A DNA stretch of 64,000 bases from JBBRCE01 sp038205115 (GTDB lineage: Bacteria > Planctomycetota > Planctomycetia > Pirellulales > JBBRCE01), in NCBI GenBank assembly GCA_038205115.1, contig JBBRCE010000008.1:1-64000 (forward strand), written 5' to 3'. The notes below the pieces were generated by a model. The model had not been told where the DNA came from. It did no database searches and saw only the letters and a list, made by a program, of their open reading frames with translations. How positions within the stretch are numbered: position 1 is the stretch's first letter; each line of letters starts with the position of its first letter. The position numbers and the translations under genes are program-made. Shown piece after piece: positions 1 through 9,531 of this stretch.

Positions 1-259
1 ACGTGATCGTGCCGCCATCAAACCGCGCCGTGACTTGGCGGCTGCCGAGGGGCTGAAATTCGAACGTCGGCCTGCTACACTCTGTTTCCATCGGGCTGTC
101 CTGCAGCGTGGGCGAAAGTCGTTTGTGGTAAAACAACTTATCCCACACCAGGCAGCCCCTTTTCAATCCCCATGTGAGAAATGCGGGCTAGGACTGACAA
201 TCAGGCAGTTGGTCAATCGCCAGGCCAAGCGAGCCACCAGGGCTATTTCGCCGCACCGC

Positions 260-733
260 TCAAAACGTCCGGCCGACATCTGCCCCGTAGAAGCCGACGC
301 GAATACCTCGGGCGCGCAGATAGGCGCGTGCCTTTCGGTCAACGTGGTAGAGCGCAATGAATCCAGCGACGGGGATGATTGCCAGCAAGATCGTCAGCAC
401 CCCCGCGCGCGGAGTGCAAACTCGTGTTACGACCGCGATCGCAGCCAAGGTGGCGATGATAAACGCCACGACGTAAACTGAGATCGCCGCCGCTTCAACC
501 AAAATCGTGTAGACCAAATCATCAACCCGCGAATTCTGCCGTTGAAAATGCAACACAGGCACGCAGGTCAAAAGGATCAATGCGGCGACTTGTAACGTCG
601 CACAGAGCGTGAGCAATCGTTGCGAAACGGCTACACGGCGGAGATCGTTGCCCGAAACGGCTTTGACTGGCGCGATGTCGTCCGCGACGGTGGCTGGCGA
701 TTGAAACGGATTTTGGTCGGGCGCGCTGGACAT
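260..733 (-). CDS. Small multi-pass membrane protein with NPFQSP N-terminus
   Basis: Unknown function, 157 aa. I place the start at the ATG at 733; an in-frame TTG lies one codon upstream. The N-terminus MSSAPDQNPFQSP carries the Asn-Pro-Phe/Tyr-Gln-Ser-Pro motif seen on many small planctomycete membrane proteins of unknown role. Three hydrophobic stretches follow a polar leader: about residues 42-65, a long one at about 75-107 that could form two helices, and about 112-135. The C-terminus is short and basic. It is transcribed away from bioB on the same strand, 38 bases beyond the bioB stop, so it could be read from the bioB transcript. The call as a membrane protein is firm; its job is not known. 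Confidence 0.6.
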   Translation of the reverse strand: MSSAPDQNPFQSPATVADDIAPVKAVSGNDLRRVAVSQRLLTLCATLQVAALILLTCVPVLHFQRQNSRVDDLVYTILVEAAAISVYVVAFIIATLAAIAVVTRVCTPRAGVLTILLAIIPVAGFIALYHVDRKARAYLRARGIRVGFYGADVGRTF

Positions 734-771
734 CAACGGCCACCGCCGAAAAATATTGCCTTAAAACCGGT

Positions 772-1845
772 TCACTTCTGTTGCACGGTGCCGGCGCTAT
801 CGGGTTGCGTACGGCAGGCCACTTCTTCGTCGCGGCTGACTTCGAAACCCAATTCGGCAATCATTTTGTAGTCGGCCTCGGGCGCCTGGCCGCTGGTGGT
901 CAGGTAGTCGCCGACGAAAACCGAGTTGGCCGCGTACAGCCCCATGGCTTGCAGACTGCCCAAGTGCATTTCCCGCCCGCCGGCGATGCGCAATTCGCGC
1001 GTGGGATTGACCAGCCGCATCATGCACAGCGCCTTGAGGCAGTATCGCGGCGTGAGTTGTTGCGTGCCAGCCAGCGGTGTGCCGTCGATGGGGTTCAAGA
1101 AATTCAGCGGAATCGAAGCCACGCCCAACTCGCGCAGATCGAGCGCCATTTGCACCACGTCGGCGTCGGTTTCGCCCATACCGAGAATTCCGCCCGAGCA
1201 GAGTTCGATGCCGGCATTGCGGGCGTTGCGCAACGTATCGACTCGATCTTGATAGGTGTGCGTGCTGCAAATTTCCGGATAGAACCGCTCGCTGGTGTTG
1301 AGGTTGTGGTTGACTTTATCGACGCCGCAGTCTTTCAGCCGCCTGGCTTGTTCGGGCGTGAGCAAGCCCAGGCAGGCGCAGACATTCAGATTGTATTTGG
1401 CTTTGATCTCCGGCACGATTTGCGTCACGGCGTCGATTTCACGCTCGGTGGGCGCGCGGGCCGAGATCACAATGCAATACGTGGCACTCTTCCGCTCGGC
1501 CGCCACACGGGCGCCATCCATCAGTTTTTGGCGGTTCAACAAGTTGTATCGCGGAATTTCAGCGTCTGAGACCTTCGATTGCGAACAGTAGCCGCAATCT
1601 TCCGGGCAGAGCCCGCTCTTGGCGTTCATCAGGAAATACAACTGCACGCGATTGCCAAAGTACCGCTGCCTGACGCGGTAAGTGGCCGCCAGCAAATCCA
1701 GCAGTTCCGCGTCGGGGCAGCGCAGCACCTCCAACGCTTCATCGTGCGAGAGTTCGACGCCCGACAAAACGCGGTCGGCCAGCGCATGCCAGCGTGCCTC
1801 GGGGCGAACGTCGGACGGCGCGGAGGTTCGATTTGCAAGAATCAT
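772..1845 (-). CDS. bioB: Biotin synthase
   Basis: Radical SAM enzyme that inserts sulfur into dethiobiotin to make biotin, the last step of the pathway. The [4Fe-4S]/SAM motif CPEDCGYCSQ is plain near residue 80, and the following stretches (YCIVISARAPTE, VNHNLNTSERFYPEI, SGGILGMGET, NPIDGTPL) match the family throughout. The ATG at 1845 gives 357 aa, close to the usual 320-350; the frame stays open further upstream, but that part is not BioB-like. No other bio genes lie nearby, so this is a stand-alone locus. No convincing Shine-Dalgarno sequence precedes the start. Confidence 0.95.
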   Translation of the reverse strand: MILANRTSAPSDVRPEARWHALADRVLSGVELSHDEALEVLRCPDAELLDLLAATYRVRQRYFGNRVQLYFLMNAKSGLCPEDCGYCSQSKVSDAEIPRYNLLNRQKLMDGARVAAERKSATYCIVISARAPTEREIDAVTQIVPEIKAKYNLNVCACLGLLTPEQARRLKDCGVDKVNHNLNTSERFYPEICSTHTYQDRVDTLRNARNAGIELCSGGILGMGETDADVVQMALDLRELGVASIPLNFLNPIDGTPLAGTQQLTPRYCLKALCMMRLVNPTRELRIAGGREMHLGSLQAMGLYAANSVFVGDYLTTSGQAPEADYKMIAELGFEVSRDEEVACRTQPDSAGTVQQK

Positions 1846-2349
1846 AATTTCAATAAACCCACAGCGGAAATCAAAATTGGCGAGATCGCTGCCGCCCGCC
1901 GCATCGCGGTAACCCCGACGGCCGCAAGCGACGGAAAACGCTTGGTACACGGCCATTAGTATCTTTGACGCCCGGGCCGCAAGCAAGGCGAAATCGATCG
2001 GCCGCGGCCGTGTTTGCCGTGTGGCAATTCTTGGCCGGCGGCTTGTAACATCGCTGGCTGTTCTCCGCTCTGCATATTGGCGGAAGTCATGAAGATGAAA
2101 TCGAGACGACTGCCGAGACAGGTATTTTCGCCGCCAACGCCGTGAGTTGCCGGCGACAGGCAGTTGAACAACGTAGGACGGCTTTTCGTCCGAAACACAT
2201 AGCTTGGGCTTGCGGCCAGCGGAAACGAAAATGTCATCTTTTCACATTTTTGCTCCGTGATTGGCCGCAGGCGACTTTAACGTTCTGTTTTAAATGCCAC
2301 TTGCGAATTGCCCCGCGAGAACTTCGCCGCATTTCCGATGGCAATCGAA
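1846..2349. other. Intergenic region without a recognisable gene
   Basis: About 500 bases between the bioB start and the hairpin near the DUF1501 gene. The open frames here are short, lack family features and partly overlap bioB upstream sequence. I see no promoter good enough to annotate. It must hold the bioB promoter. If the plus-strand hairpin at 2350 ends a transcript, that transcript would lie here. Confidence 0.4.
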
Positions 2350-2396
2350 AACGGCCGAGAGAACCTGGTGTTCTCTCGGCCGTTCTATTTTTTGAC
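2350..2396. terminator. Strong hairpin with T-run downstream of the DUF1501 gene
   Basis: A perfect 15-bp stem (2350-2364 with 2370-2384) and a 5-base loop are followed on the plus strand by CTATTTTTT and then TGACGTCA. For the minus-strand DUF1501 gene it lies 50 bases past the stop codon and probably ends that transcript. The better T-run, however, faces plus-strand transcription, although no plus-strand gene is visible just before it. A second hairpin near 22722 has the same TTTTTGACGTCA tail. Confidence 0.7.
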
Positions 2397-2433
2397 GTCA
2401 GTTCAGTTGCCGCAAAACGGCGCCCGCTTGCGA

Positions 2434-3747
2434 TTAGGCAAACAGTTCTTTGATGACCTTGCCGGAGTTGGCAATCTTCATGGGCCGGCCATTGCGGCTG
2501 GTGAAGGTGGTATCTAGCGAGATGCCCAAGGCCTTGCAGGTGCTGGCCATGAGATCTTGCGAGGTGTACGGTTCGGTTTCAACCGAGGTGCCGTCGGCAT
2601 TGGTGGCGCCAACCGCGATACCTTCTTTGAAACCGCCGCCACCGACCACGGTGCTCCAGCTTCGCGCCCAGTGATCGCGACCGCTGTTGCCGTTGATTCG
2701 CGGCGTGCGGCCGAATTCACCCATCCAAATCACAACGGTGTCTTTCCACATGCCGCGTTCGACGAGGTCTTCGACTAATGCGCTCATGGCCTTGTCGAGT
2801 TCGGGCAGTTTGGTCTGCAGCGAAGTGAACACGCCATTGTGCATGTCCCAGCCGCCGAGATCGACTTCCACAAACGGCACGCCCGCTTGAACCAAGCGGC
2901 GGGCCATCAGGCAGCCCTTGGCAAAGCCGGTGGTGCCGTAACGCTCTTGAACTTCCTTGGGCTCTTTGTTGACCTTGAAGGCTTCCATCTGCTTGCTAGT
3001 CAGCAACATGGCGGTCTTTTCGATCGCCTTGCGGTGCTCGGAGGCCGAAGTGACTTTGCCGATGGAGGAGCGACCGTCGGAGCCTACGCGTGGCGATTCG
3101 CCAGTGACTTGCGTGATGAAGCCGTCTTCAATGGCGGCCAGCATCCGCATCCGCTGTTGGAGTTGATCGTCTGGCATGCCCATGCCGAGGTTGCGGACAT
3201 CACCGTTGGAGCTGACGACAAACGGGGCGTACTGCATGCCCAAGAAGCCGGGACCAACGCTGCCGCCGCCAACCGAGACGAACGGCGGAATTTCCAGATC
3301 CTTCGGCGTCAATTCATGCGCCACAACCGAGCCGTAGCCTGGATGATCGATATTCGGATTCGGCACGTAGCCGGTGTGCATGTAATAACGACCACGATTG
3401 TGATCGGCTTCTTTGGTGCTCATCGACCGCACGATGGCCATGTGCTTCATCTGCTTGGCCATCAACGGCATGTGCTCGGTGATCTGCACGCCATCGGCAC
3501 TGGTGGCAATGGGCTTGTGCTGACCGCCGGTCGCGGCGCCTGGCTTCATGTCCCACATGTCGATCGTCGGTGGTCCGCCACCCATCCACAATAAGATGGC
3601 CGACTTGTGATTCTTGGACAGCGAGCTGGAATTGGCTGCCAGCGCCGACGTGAACGACATTGCCGGGATGGCCATCGCCGAAGCGCCAGCCAAGTGACTC
3701 ATGAAGTGACGTCGGGACATGCCCTCGGGCGTGGAAAACAGGCTCAT
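2434..3747 (-). CDS. DUF1501 (sulfatase-like) exported protein
   Basis: Member of the DUF1501 family, distantly sulfatase/alkaline-phosphatase-like, very numerous in planctomycetes and usually paired with a DUF1549/DUF1553 protein; function not established. The N-terminus has a Tat-type signal (MSRRHFMSHLAGASAMAIP). Family landmarks are WMGGGPPTIDMWDMKP, DHNRGRYYMHTGY, VDLGGWDMHNGVF and WMGEFGRTPRINGNSGRDHW, the last holding the likely metal-binding Asp/His. I start at the ATG at 3747 because GGAG sits 7-8 bases upstream and the Tat signal then begins near the N-terminus, giving 437 aa. It is the second gene of a two-gene operon, 108 bases after the DUF1549/DUF1553 gene. Confidence 0.9.
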   Translation of the reverse strand: MSLFSTPEGMSRRHFMSHLAGASAMAIPAMSFTSALAANSSSLSKNHKSAILLWMGGGPPTIDMWDMKPGAATGGQHKPIATSADGVQITEHMPLMAKQMKHMAIVRSMSTKEADHNRGRYYMHTGYVPNPNIDHPGYGSVVAHELTPKDLEIPPFVSVGGGSVGPGFLGMQYAPFVVSSNGDVRNLGMGMPDDQLQQRMRMLAAIEDGFITQVTGESPRVGSDGRSSIGKVTSASEHRKAIEKTAMLLTSKQMEAFKVNKEPKEVQERYGTTGFAKGCLMARRLVQAGVPFVEVDLGGWDMHNGVFTSLQTKLPELDKAMSALVEDLVERGMWKDTVVIWMGEFGRTPRINGNSGRDHWARSWSTVVGGGGFKEGIAVGATNADGTSVETEPYTSQDLMASTCKALGISLDTTFTSRNGRPMKIANSGKVIKELFA

Positions 3748-3855
3748 TGCAATCTCCGGGCTACGGCCGTGATAGAAGTTCTGATCGTTATGGTTGAGAG
3801 TCGGGGAAACAAATTCGCATAGCAGGCGGTTCGGCGAATGACCGAACGACAACTA

Positions 3856-5673
3856 CTAATGATTGAGGATAAACTCGTTGCTGTTGAGAATCGACCACCA
3901 AATATCCTGCAGGGCACCAACCACGTTGCCCCGCTTGGCGGCCAGTAATCCGCTGGCAGCTTGCAACTCGCCATTGGTTGGTTTGCGGGCCAGTCCGGCC
4001 ATGTAGAGTGCGTTGATCTTGGCGGTGTTGTCGCCGTTGGCGCTGGCCACGCTGTGCAAATAGCCGCCTTGGTCGACGCTGCTCGCCTTTTTAACCAGAT
4101 CGCCATTCATCATCATCAAGATTTGCGGAATGCTGCCGTTGAATGTCGTGGTATCGTCGCCTTCGTCAGTGCCGAAGGCGATTGTGAATTGCTTGAGCCA
4201 TTCGTTCTTGGTGGCTTCACGCTGTTCGACACTGCTCTTGGCAGCGTCGGCGCGGGTGGCAACCAGCAGCGATTCATAGAGTTCTTCTGCCCGCATTTGC
4301 CGTAAGTAAAAGTGACTGAAGGCCGGCTTTTCGCCAATCGACGGATCGTCTTGCTTGTTGCGAGCATTGAACTTGGACGACAGCGCGTAAGGCTCGCTCA
4401 ATACGATCCACTTAATCAATTGCTTGACATCATATCGACTATTGTTTGGAGTGCCGGCGCTGGGAGTCTCGCTGGTGGTCACCGTCACCTCGCCAGCAAA
4501 TTCCTTGGCCAAACGATCCAGCAATTCTGGATGCGTGGGCTGGTTGTGCGGGCCCATGTCGTCAATTGGCTTGGTGAAACCATAACCGTTGAAATGCGCC
4601 CAGGTGCGGTTGACCATAATCTTGGCCATGTACTCCGAACTGAGAATCATCTTGGCCAGTTCCTTGCGGCGGTTGGCCTGGCTGATGTTGGCGGTATCCG
4701 ACGGATTCGACAACTTCAGCACTTCATGCAACTGACGGCCGTCAACAAATACAGGGTAGGCGGAGCCCATCTTGCCGTTGCGCATCTCGTAGTAAACTTC
4801 GCCGCGTTCGCCTTCGACTTCGCGTGCCTTCTTATCCTCGTCCATACCACTGATCTTGAAGCCGTCGTCCTTCAACTCAGCGCTGTCCACATTGCGGCGC
4901 GTGCCGATCTTGTGGGCGTGTGTCTGGCGAAAGAACGCATTGAACTCCCAAAACTGATTTTGCTTATACTCGTTGAACGGATGATTGTGGCACTGCGTGC
5001 ACTGCACTTGCATGCCGAGGAAGATTTGTGCCGTTTTAGCCGTGGCCTGCAGACCGCCTTCTTCCATATTGCCAACGAGGAAGTTCGTCGCGCCATTGAA
5101 TTTCATCTTGTGGCCCAAATCGTCGCCGGGTTCCGATCCTGGCGTGGTGGCACCGGTGGCCGTGACCAGTTCCGATACGAATTTATCGTAGGGCATGTTG
5201 CGAGCAAACGCGTCGCGCAACCACTTGGACATGCCTTCGCGACTGACCAGGCTACGCATCTCATCGCGCGCACCCTTGGGGCGGCCAATCAACGTCACAC
5301 TCCACAACTGAGCCCAGTTGCGGGCGTATTCTTCGGTATACTTGTCGTCGTCCAATAGACGATCGATGAGTTTTTGCTTGTCGCCTTTATCCTTGCCAAG
5401 AAACTGAGCCAGTTCTTCACCGGAAGGAATGCGGCCGATCACGTCCAGATAAACGCGACGACACCATTCACTATCGCTGACCATTTGCGACGGCGCCAAT
5501 TCGCGGTCGGTCCAGCCTTTGCGAATCAGTTCGTTGATCATTTCAACTTGGGGAATGCCGTACGACTTGACGCCACGTTCGGCGGCACTGGCCGTGGTCC
5601 GATCTCCGACGCCGACGAGCGTGACGGCCGCGCCACAGAATGCGGCCAGATAAATGCGTTGGGCACGAGACAT
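3856..5673 (-). CDS. DUF1549/DUF1553 exported protein with one CxxCH motif
   Basis: Typical planctomycete DUF1549 (N-terminal half, DSEWCRRVYLDVIGRIPS) plus DUF1553 (C-terminal half, NRTWAHFNGYGFTKPIDDMG) protein. A Sec-type signal peptide starts at the ATG at 5673, which is preceded by a very good Shine-Dalgarno sequence GGAGAGGAA, giving 605 aa. A single CxxCH site (QCTQCHNHPF) could bind one c-type heme; the separate PSCyt1 cytochrome domain that many relatives carry at the N-terminus is absent, so this is the short form. It is the first gene of the operon with the DUF1501 protein. Partners of this type are thought to act outside the cytoplasm, but no reaction is proven. Confidence 0.9.
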   Translation of the reverse strand: MSRAQRIYLAAFCGAAVTLVGVGDRTTASAAERGVKSYGIPQVEMINELIRKGWTDRELAPSQMVSDSEWCRRVYLDVIGRIPSGEELAQFLGKDKGDKQKLIDRLLDDDKYTEEYARNWAQLWSVTLIGRPKGARDEMRSLVSREGMSKWLRDAFARNMPYDKFVSELVTATGATTPGSEPGDDLGHKMKFNGATNFLVGNMEEGGLQATAKTAQIFLGMQVQCTQCHNHPFNEYKQNQFWEFNAFFRQTHAHKIGTRRNVDSAELKDDGFKISGMDEDKKAREVEGERGEVYYEMRNGKMGSAYPVFVDGRQLHEVLKLSNPSDTANISQANRRKELAKMILSSEYMAKIMVNRTWAHFNGYGFTKPIDDMGPHNQPTHPELLDRLAKEFAGEVTVTTSETPSAGTPNNSRYDVKQLIKWIVLSEPYALSSKFNARNKQDDPSIGEKPAFSHFYLRQMRAEELYESLLVATRADAAKSSVEQREATKNEWLKQFTIAFGTDEGDDTTTFNGSIPQILMMMNGDLVKKASSVDQGGYLHSVASANGDNTAKINALYMAGLARKPTNGELQAASGLLAAKRGNVVGALQDIWWSILNSNEFILNH

Positions 5674-6785
5674 GGATTTCCTCTCCAAAAGATACGCTAA
5701 CCCAAAATTCGTCGAAAATGAGGCAATCTCATCGTAATGGTTGCCCACGGACTGTCAATTCATATTGCTCAAAAAATTGCGTTTCTTAGAAGCTGCCGTC
5801 CTATCGGCCATCGGCCGCATACCGAAATCGAGTCGCCTGCCGAACACCAGCAAAGTATCGATTCTGACCAAAACCGGATTCGCCTCATGAGTGTCCCGCG
5901 CACGTCCTATTCGTCCGGGGTCGCCTAATTTATTCCAGCGATGAGGATTTTATTCTCCGCGAGGCCCGGCGACCAAATCCGGTGGCCGCTGCTGCTGCCA
6001 ATCAATTCGCGCGATCCATCTGCCGTCCGAAGTTCAACATTCCAGCTTCCGAAATCGCAGCGATTTTTATTTTTTACGAGAAGTCATGTCCCGCGGAGGC
6101 CGATTGCCGATGTATCGATTTGCTACGTATGTTGCAAAACGATACAGCCAGAATGCAACAGGCGAGTTGAGAACCGCTGTGCGCTGCGACTCTCAACTCG
6201 CCATGTCATTCGCCTTGGTTCGCCAGAAGTTGCCGCTAGTTGTCGATGGCATCGTCTTGGTTTTGTCACGCAACCAACGTCATTTCCGGCTACTGCGGAT
6301 GTGTTGCCTTTGCTTCGTCTGCTCACCCGCCCCGTTTCCAAAACTGCTCTTCTCTGTTCCGGCCCCGAGGAGCAATGTCGCAGATGATCGCAGCCTTAAA
6401 GCAAAGCCAGTGCCAACTCGTCAGCGTGCCTACACGGCGGAGGGCAATTGCACTCCGACGTTCGGCCCATGTCAAAACGACTCCGGCGGCCGTGATGTGC
6501 GGAGGAGGCAGGCGAGCGTCAGTTCCGCCGACGCTGGAAGCGTCGCCAACCAACGACTCGAGCCGGTGGTTAAAGCCCATTCGCTGGACTGCAGCCGTTT
6601 GCCGGCGAGTGTTTGAGCGAAAAACGCCGCGGGAAACCCAGCAAAAGCAGGGCACTGGCCCGACGCTGCCAATTTGGTTGAATTTTCGGCCGGCAGCCGG
6701 ACGATAAATCCTGCGAAGGCCATACAACCGGCACAACCGCTCAGGTCTTGCTAGCGGTATTCGCAATGATTTCGCCCTAAGGAAC
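5674..6785. other. Gap without a recognisable gene
   Basis: About 1.1 kb between the DUF1549/1553 start and the cysteine-rich lipoprotein. Open frames of 60-175 codons exist on both strands, but they overlap one another, show no domain, signal peptide or good start site, and look like GC-driven noise. It should contain the two divergent promoters; I could not pick a convincing one. Confidence 0.4.
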
Positions 6786-7289
6786 ATGCAAATGTTCAAA
6801 CAGATTGCAATGGTATTTGTCGTCGGATATACGCTGTTTGCGTCGACCGGCTGCTACGTTTGCTTTAACGGCCCGCGCGGTGGCACGGGCTGGTGGTCCA
6901 GCCGAACGGCCACTCTGCCCAAAATGGGCGGTAACTGCGCCGATGGCAGTTGCTCGGGCGGCTGCGCAAGCGCTGCACCTGCCGAGAGCGGTTGCACCAG
7001 CGTATGCTCCGCATGCACCCCACACACTTCGCCGGCGTGCGGATGTTCCACAGGTCATTGCGGCGGTGATGGTTGCGGTAGCACGCCGCTTCAATATCAT
7101 GCCGGATGCAAATGGTGCAACTGCGGCTGTGGCGAAACGTACTGGAGCGAATGGTTTAACGATCCCCCAGAATCGCACGATCCCTGCGATCATTGCGGCA
7201 ATTGGACCGGCGATCACGGCAACCCGGTGCGCGTACCGCACGCCTGGGAAAAGCATGTGCGTTCGACTTGCACCGAATGCGGCGAATAG
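6786..7289 (+). CDS. Cysteine-rich putative lipoprotein
   Basis: 167 aa of unknown function. The N-terminus is a signal peptide ending in FASTGC, a fair lipobox, so the protein is probably lipid-anchored with Cys23 as the first mature residue. The mature part holds about 20 cysteines in 145 residues, many in pairs (CxC, CxxC) as in CSACTPHTSPACGCSTGHC, CKWCNCGCG and CDHC, suggesting dense disulfides or metal binding. The start may be the ATG at 6786 or the one at 6792; AAGGA just upstream suits the second slightly better. It is monocistronic, with a strong hairpin following at 7314. Confidence 0.65.
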   Translation: MQMFKQIAMVFVVGYTLFASTGCYVCFNGPRGGTGWWSSRTATLPKMGGNCADGSCSGGCASAAPAESGCTSVCSACTPHTSPACGCSTGHCGGDGCGSTPLQYHAGCKWCNCGCGETYWSEWFNDPPESHDPCDHCGNWTGDHGNPVRVPHAWEKHVRSTCTECGE

Positions 7290-7313
7290 CAGCTTTAAAA
7301 ACGACTCATTAAT

Positions 7314-7351
7314 TCGAGCCTGGCCGCATCTGGCCAGGCTCGATTCGGTTT
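7314..7351 (+). terminator. Hairpin terminator after the cysteine-rich gene
   Basis: A perfect 12-bp stem (7314-7325 with 7332-7343, 6-base loop) lies 24 bases past the stop codon and is followed by the moderately T-rich TTCGGTTT. Confidence 0.6.
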
Positions 7352-7574
7352 ACCGCTCCGTCCGCCACTCGTGCCCCGTTGCACTCGCCCACTCGCTCAC
7401 TAGCATGCTTCGCTAGCATTCCGCTGCGATGGACGTCTGCTCCACCCGGCCCTCTCGCGACTCGCAATCGATCTTGTCGATTCCGTCCCCGCCGCTTAGC
7501 ATGGCAGGGCAATTAACCCAACATTGCGGCCACGGATGGTTGCGCCGCGCAGACCCCGGAAAGGACTCCACGCC

Positions 7575-8624
7575 ATGGCAACTCGGTTGGCGGAATTAGC
7601 CGAACTTTTGGGCGGGCAACTGCTGGGCGACGCAAACCTTTTGATCGAAGGCGCTGCCACGCTGGAAGTAGCACGGGCGGGCGAGATTTCGCTGCTGGAC
7701 GCCGCGGATAAACTGACGCGATTGGCCCGCAGTCATGCCTCGGCCGTCATTGCGCCCAGGTCGTTCAACCCGACAGAAATTGCCGCCATTCTGGTGGACG
7801 ATGTCCGCGAAGCGTTCGCCAAGATTGTTAACCATTTTTATCCGCCCCGCGCCATCGTGCGCCGCGGCGTGAGCCCGGCCGCTCACATCAGTCCTTCGGC
7901 CAAGCTGGGCGCGAATCTCGAAATTCATGCCGGCGCCACCATCGACGACGATGTCGAAGTGGGCGACGATTGCACCATTTATGGCGGCGCACGAATACTG
8001 GCCGGCAGCAAGCTGGGGCCAGGCGTCACGATCTTCTCCAACGCCGTGCTGTACGAAGGCACGCGCGTCGGAGCGCGGTCCATCATCCATGCCGGCGCCT
8101 CGCTGGGCGCGCACGGTTTTGGTTACCACAGTTCCACCGGCAAGCACGTGCTCTCCGCACAACTGGGATACGTCGAACTAGGCACAGATGTTGAAATTGG
8201 CGCCAACACCACCATCGATCGCGGCACGTACGGCCCAACGGTGATCGGCGACGGCACAAAAATCGATAACCTGGTGATGATTGCCCACAATTGCCGGCTC
8301 GGCAAACACAATTTAATTTGCTCGCAGGTCGGCATCGCCGGCAGCACCACAACCGGCGATTACGTGGTGATGGCGGGCCAAGTGGGCGTGCGAGACCACG
8401 TACACATTGGCGAACGCGCCGTGCTGGGCGCCATGGCAGGCGTGGTCAACGATGTTCCGGCAGGCGCTCATATGCTGGGCGCGCCGGCCATGCCAGAACG
8501 CGAACAAAAAATGAATTTCGCCGTGCAGGCCAAGTTGCCGGAAATGCGCCGCCAACTCAAGGAACTGCAGCGTACCGTCGATCAACTGACTGGCAACTCG
8601 GGACGCGACAATGCGGCGGCATGA
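7575..8624 (+). CDS. lpxD: UDP-3-O-acylglucosamine N-acyltransferase
   Basis: Third enzyme of lipid A synthesis, adding the N-linked acyl chain to UDP-3-O-acylglucosamine. 349 aa from the ATG at 7575, which has GGAAAGGA upstream. An N-terminal LpxD uridine-binding domain (about 1-100, LAELLGGQLLGD, GEISLLDAADK) precedes a left-handed beta-helix of hexapeptide repeats (about 108-320), including the conserved IAHN whose His is the catalytic base. A C-terminal helix (KLPEMRRQLKELQRTVDQL) matches the family tail. It is followed 12 bases later by lpxI, which acts three steps on in the same pathway. Confidence 0.95.
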   Translation: MATRLAELAELLGGQLLGDANLLIEGAATLEVARAGEISLLDAADKLTRLARSHASAVIAPRSFNPTEIAAILVDDVREAFAKIVNHFYPPRAIVRRGVSPAAHISPSAKLGANLEIHAGATIDDDVEVGDDCTIYGGARILAGSKLGPGVTIFSNAVLYEGTRVGARSIIHAGASLGAHGFGYHSSTGKHVLSAQLGYVELGTDVEIGANTTIDRGTYGPTVIGDGTKIDNLVMIAHNCRLGKHNLICSQVGIAGSTTTGDYVVMAGQVGVRDHVHIGERAVLGAMAGVVNDVPAGAHMLGAPAMPEREQKMNFAVQAKLPEMRRQLKELQRTVDQLTGNSGRDNAAA

Positions 8625-8636
8625 GGCGCTTCGATC

Positions 8637-9497
8637 ATGAGCAATAACGTCGGACTGGTGGCCGGCTGGGGTCGATATCCGATCCTGGTCGCCGAAGCGC
8701 TCAAACAGAGCGGACATCGTGTCTGCTGCCTGGGCATTAAAGATCATGCCGATCCGGCCCTGGCCGCCATTTGCGACGACTTCGATTGGCTCGGCTTGGC
8801 GCGGATGGGCAAGGCCATTCGATATTTCTCGCGACAAGACGTGCAACTCGCGACGATGGCCGGCAAAGTTCATAAGCTGCTGCTGTTTCAGCGCGGCGCG
8901 TTTTTTAAGCACCTGCCAGACTGGACCGCCGTCAAAACGTTTTACCCACACTTCATCAGCACGCGGCAAGATCGTCGCGACGATACGTTACTGGGAGCCG
9001 TCGTGAATCGCTTTGCACAATCGGGCATTACCATCGCGCCGGCCACCGACTTTGTCCCAGAACTTCTGGTGTCAGCCGGTCAGCTTACGCGACGCGGCGC
9101 GACGCCCGCGCAACTCAAAGATATTGCTTTCGGTTGGAATTTGGCCAAAGAGATGGGCCGGTTAGATGTTGGCCAAAGCGTGATTGTCAAAGATCGCGCG
9201 GCCATCGCCATCGAAGCCATCGAAGGCACCGATCAGTGCATTCGCCGCGCCGGCGAACTTTGCCCCAAGGGCGAGTTCACGCTGGTCAAAGTCGCCAAGC
9301 CCAAGCAAGACATGCGGTTTGACGTGCCCACCATTGGCCTGTGGACTGTCGAAAATCTGCATGCCGCTGGCGGACGCGTGCTGGCCATCGAAGCCGGCCG
9401 CACGATCATCGTCGATCAGGCGAAAGTCGTCGAATTTGCCGATCGCCACAAATTGGTGATCGTGGCGCTGGAAGAGCAATCGATCGAGCCGGCGTAA
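8637..9497 (+). CDS. lpxI: UDP-2,3-diacylglucosamine pyrophosphatase, LpxI type
   Basis: Hydrolyses UDP-2,3-diacylglucosamine to lipid X; LpxI replaces LpxH in many bacteria. 286 aa, the normal length. The opening VGLVAGWGRYPILVAEAL, then TMAGKVHKLLLF, RRDDTLLGAVVNRFA, KEMGRLDVGQSVIVKDRA and the C-terminal DVPTIGLWTVENLHAAG are typical of the family (formerly DUF1009). It lies in an operon with lpxD and was probably placed there to supply the lipid A route; lpxA, lpxC, lpxB and lpxK are not in the window. Confidence 0.93.
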   Translation: MSNNVGLVAGWGRYPILVAEALKQSGHRVCCLGIKDHADPALAAICDDFDWLGLARMGKAIRYFSRQDVQLATMAGKVHKLLLFQRGAFFKHLPDWTAVKTFYPHFISTRQDRRDDTLLGAVVNRFAQSGITIAPATDFVPELLVSAGQLTRRGATPAQLKDIAFGWNLAKEMGRLDVGQSVIVKDRAAIAIEAIEGTDQCIRRAGELCPKGEFTLVKVAKPKQDMRFDVPTIGLWTVENLHAAGGRVLAIEAGRTIIVDQAKVVEFADRHKLVIVALEEQSIEPA

Positions 9498-9531
9498 GCG
9501 ATTGAAAAGCGGCGACGATTCGCCCCGGCAA

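Noticed and set aside
35..481. 148-codon plus-strand frame at the left edge
   Set aside because: TTG start, no family features, and it overlaps the clearer minus-strand membrane protein.
6323..6799. 158-codon minus-strand frame in the 5.7-6.8 kb gap
   Set aside because: It overlaps a plus-strand frame of similar length, has no domain and no start signal; it looks like GC-driven noise.
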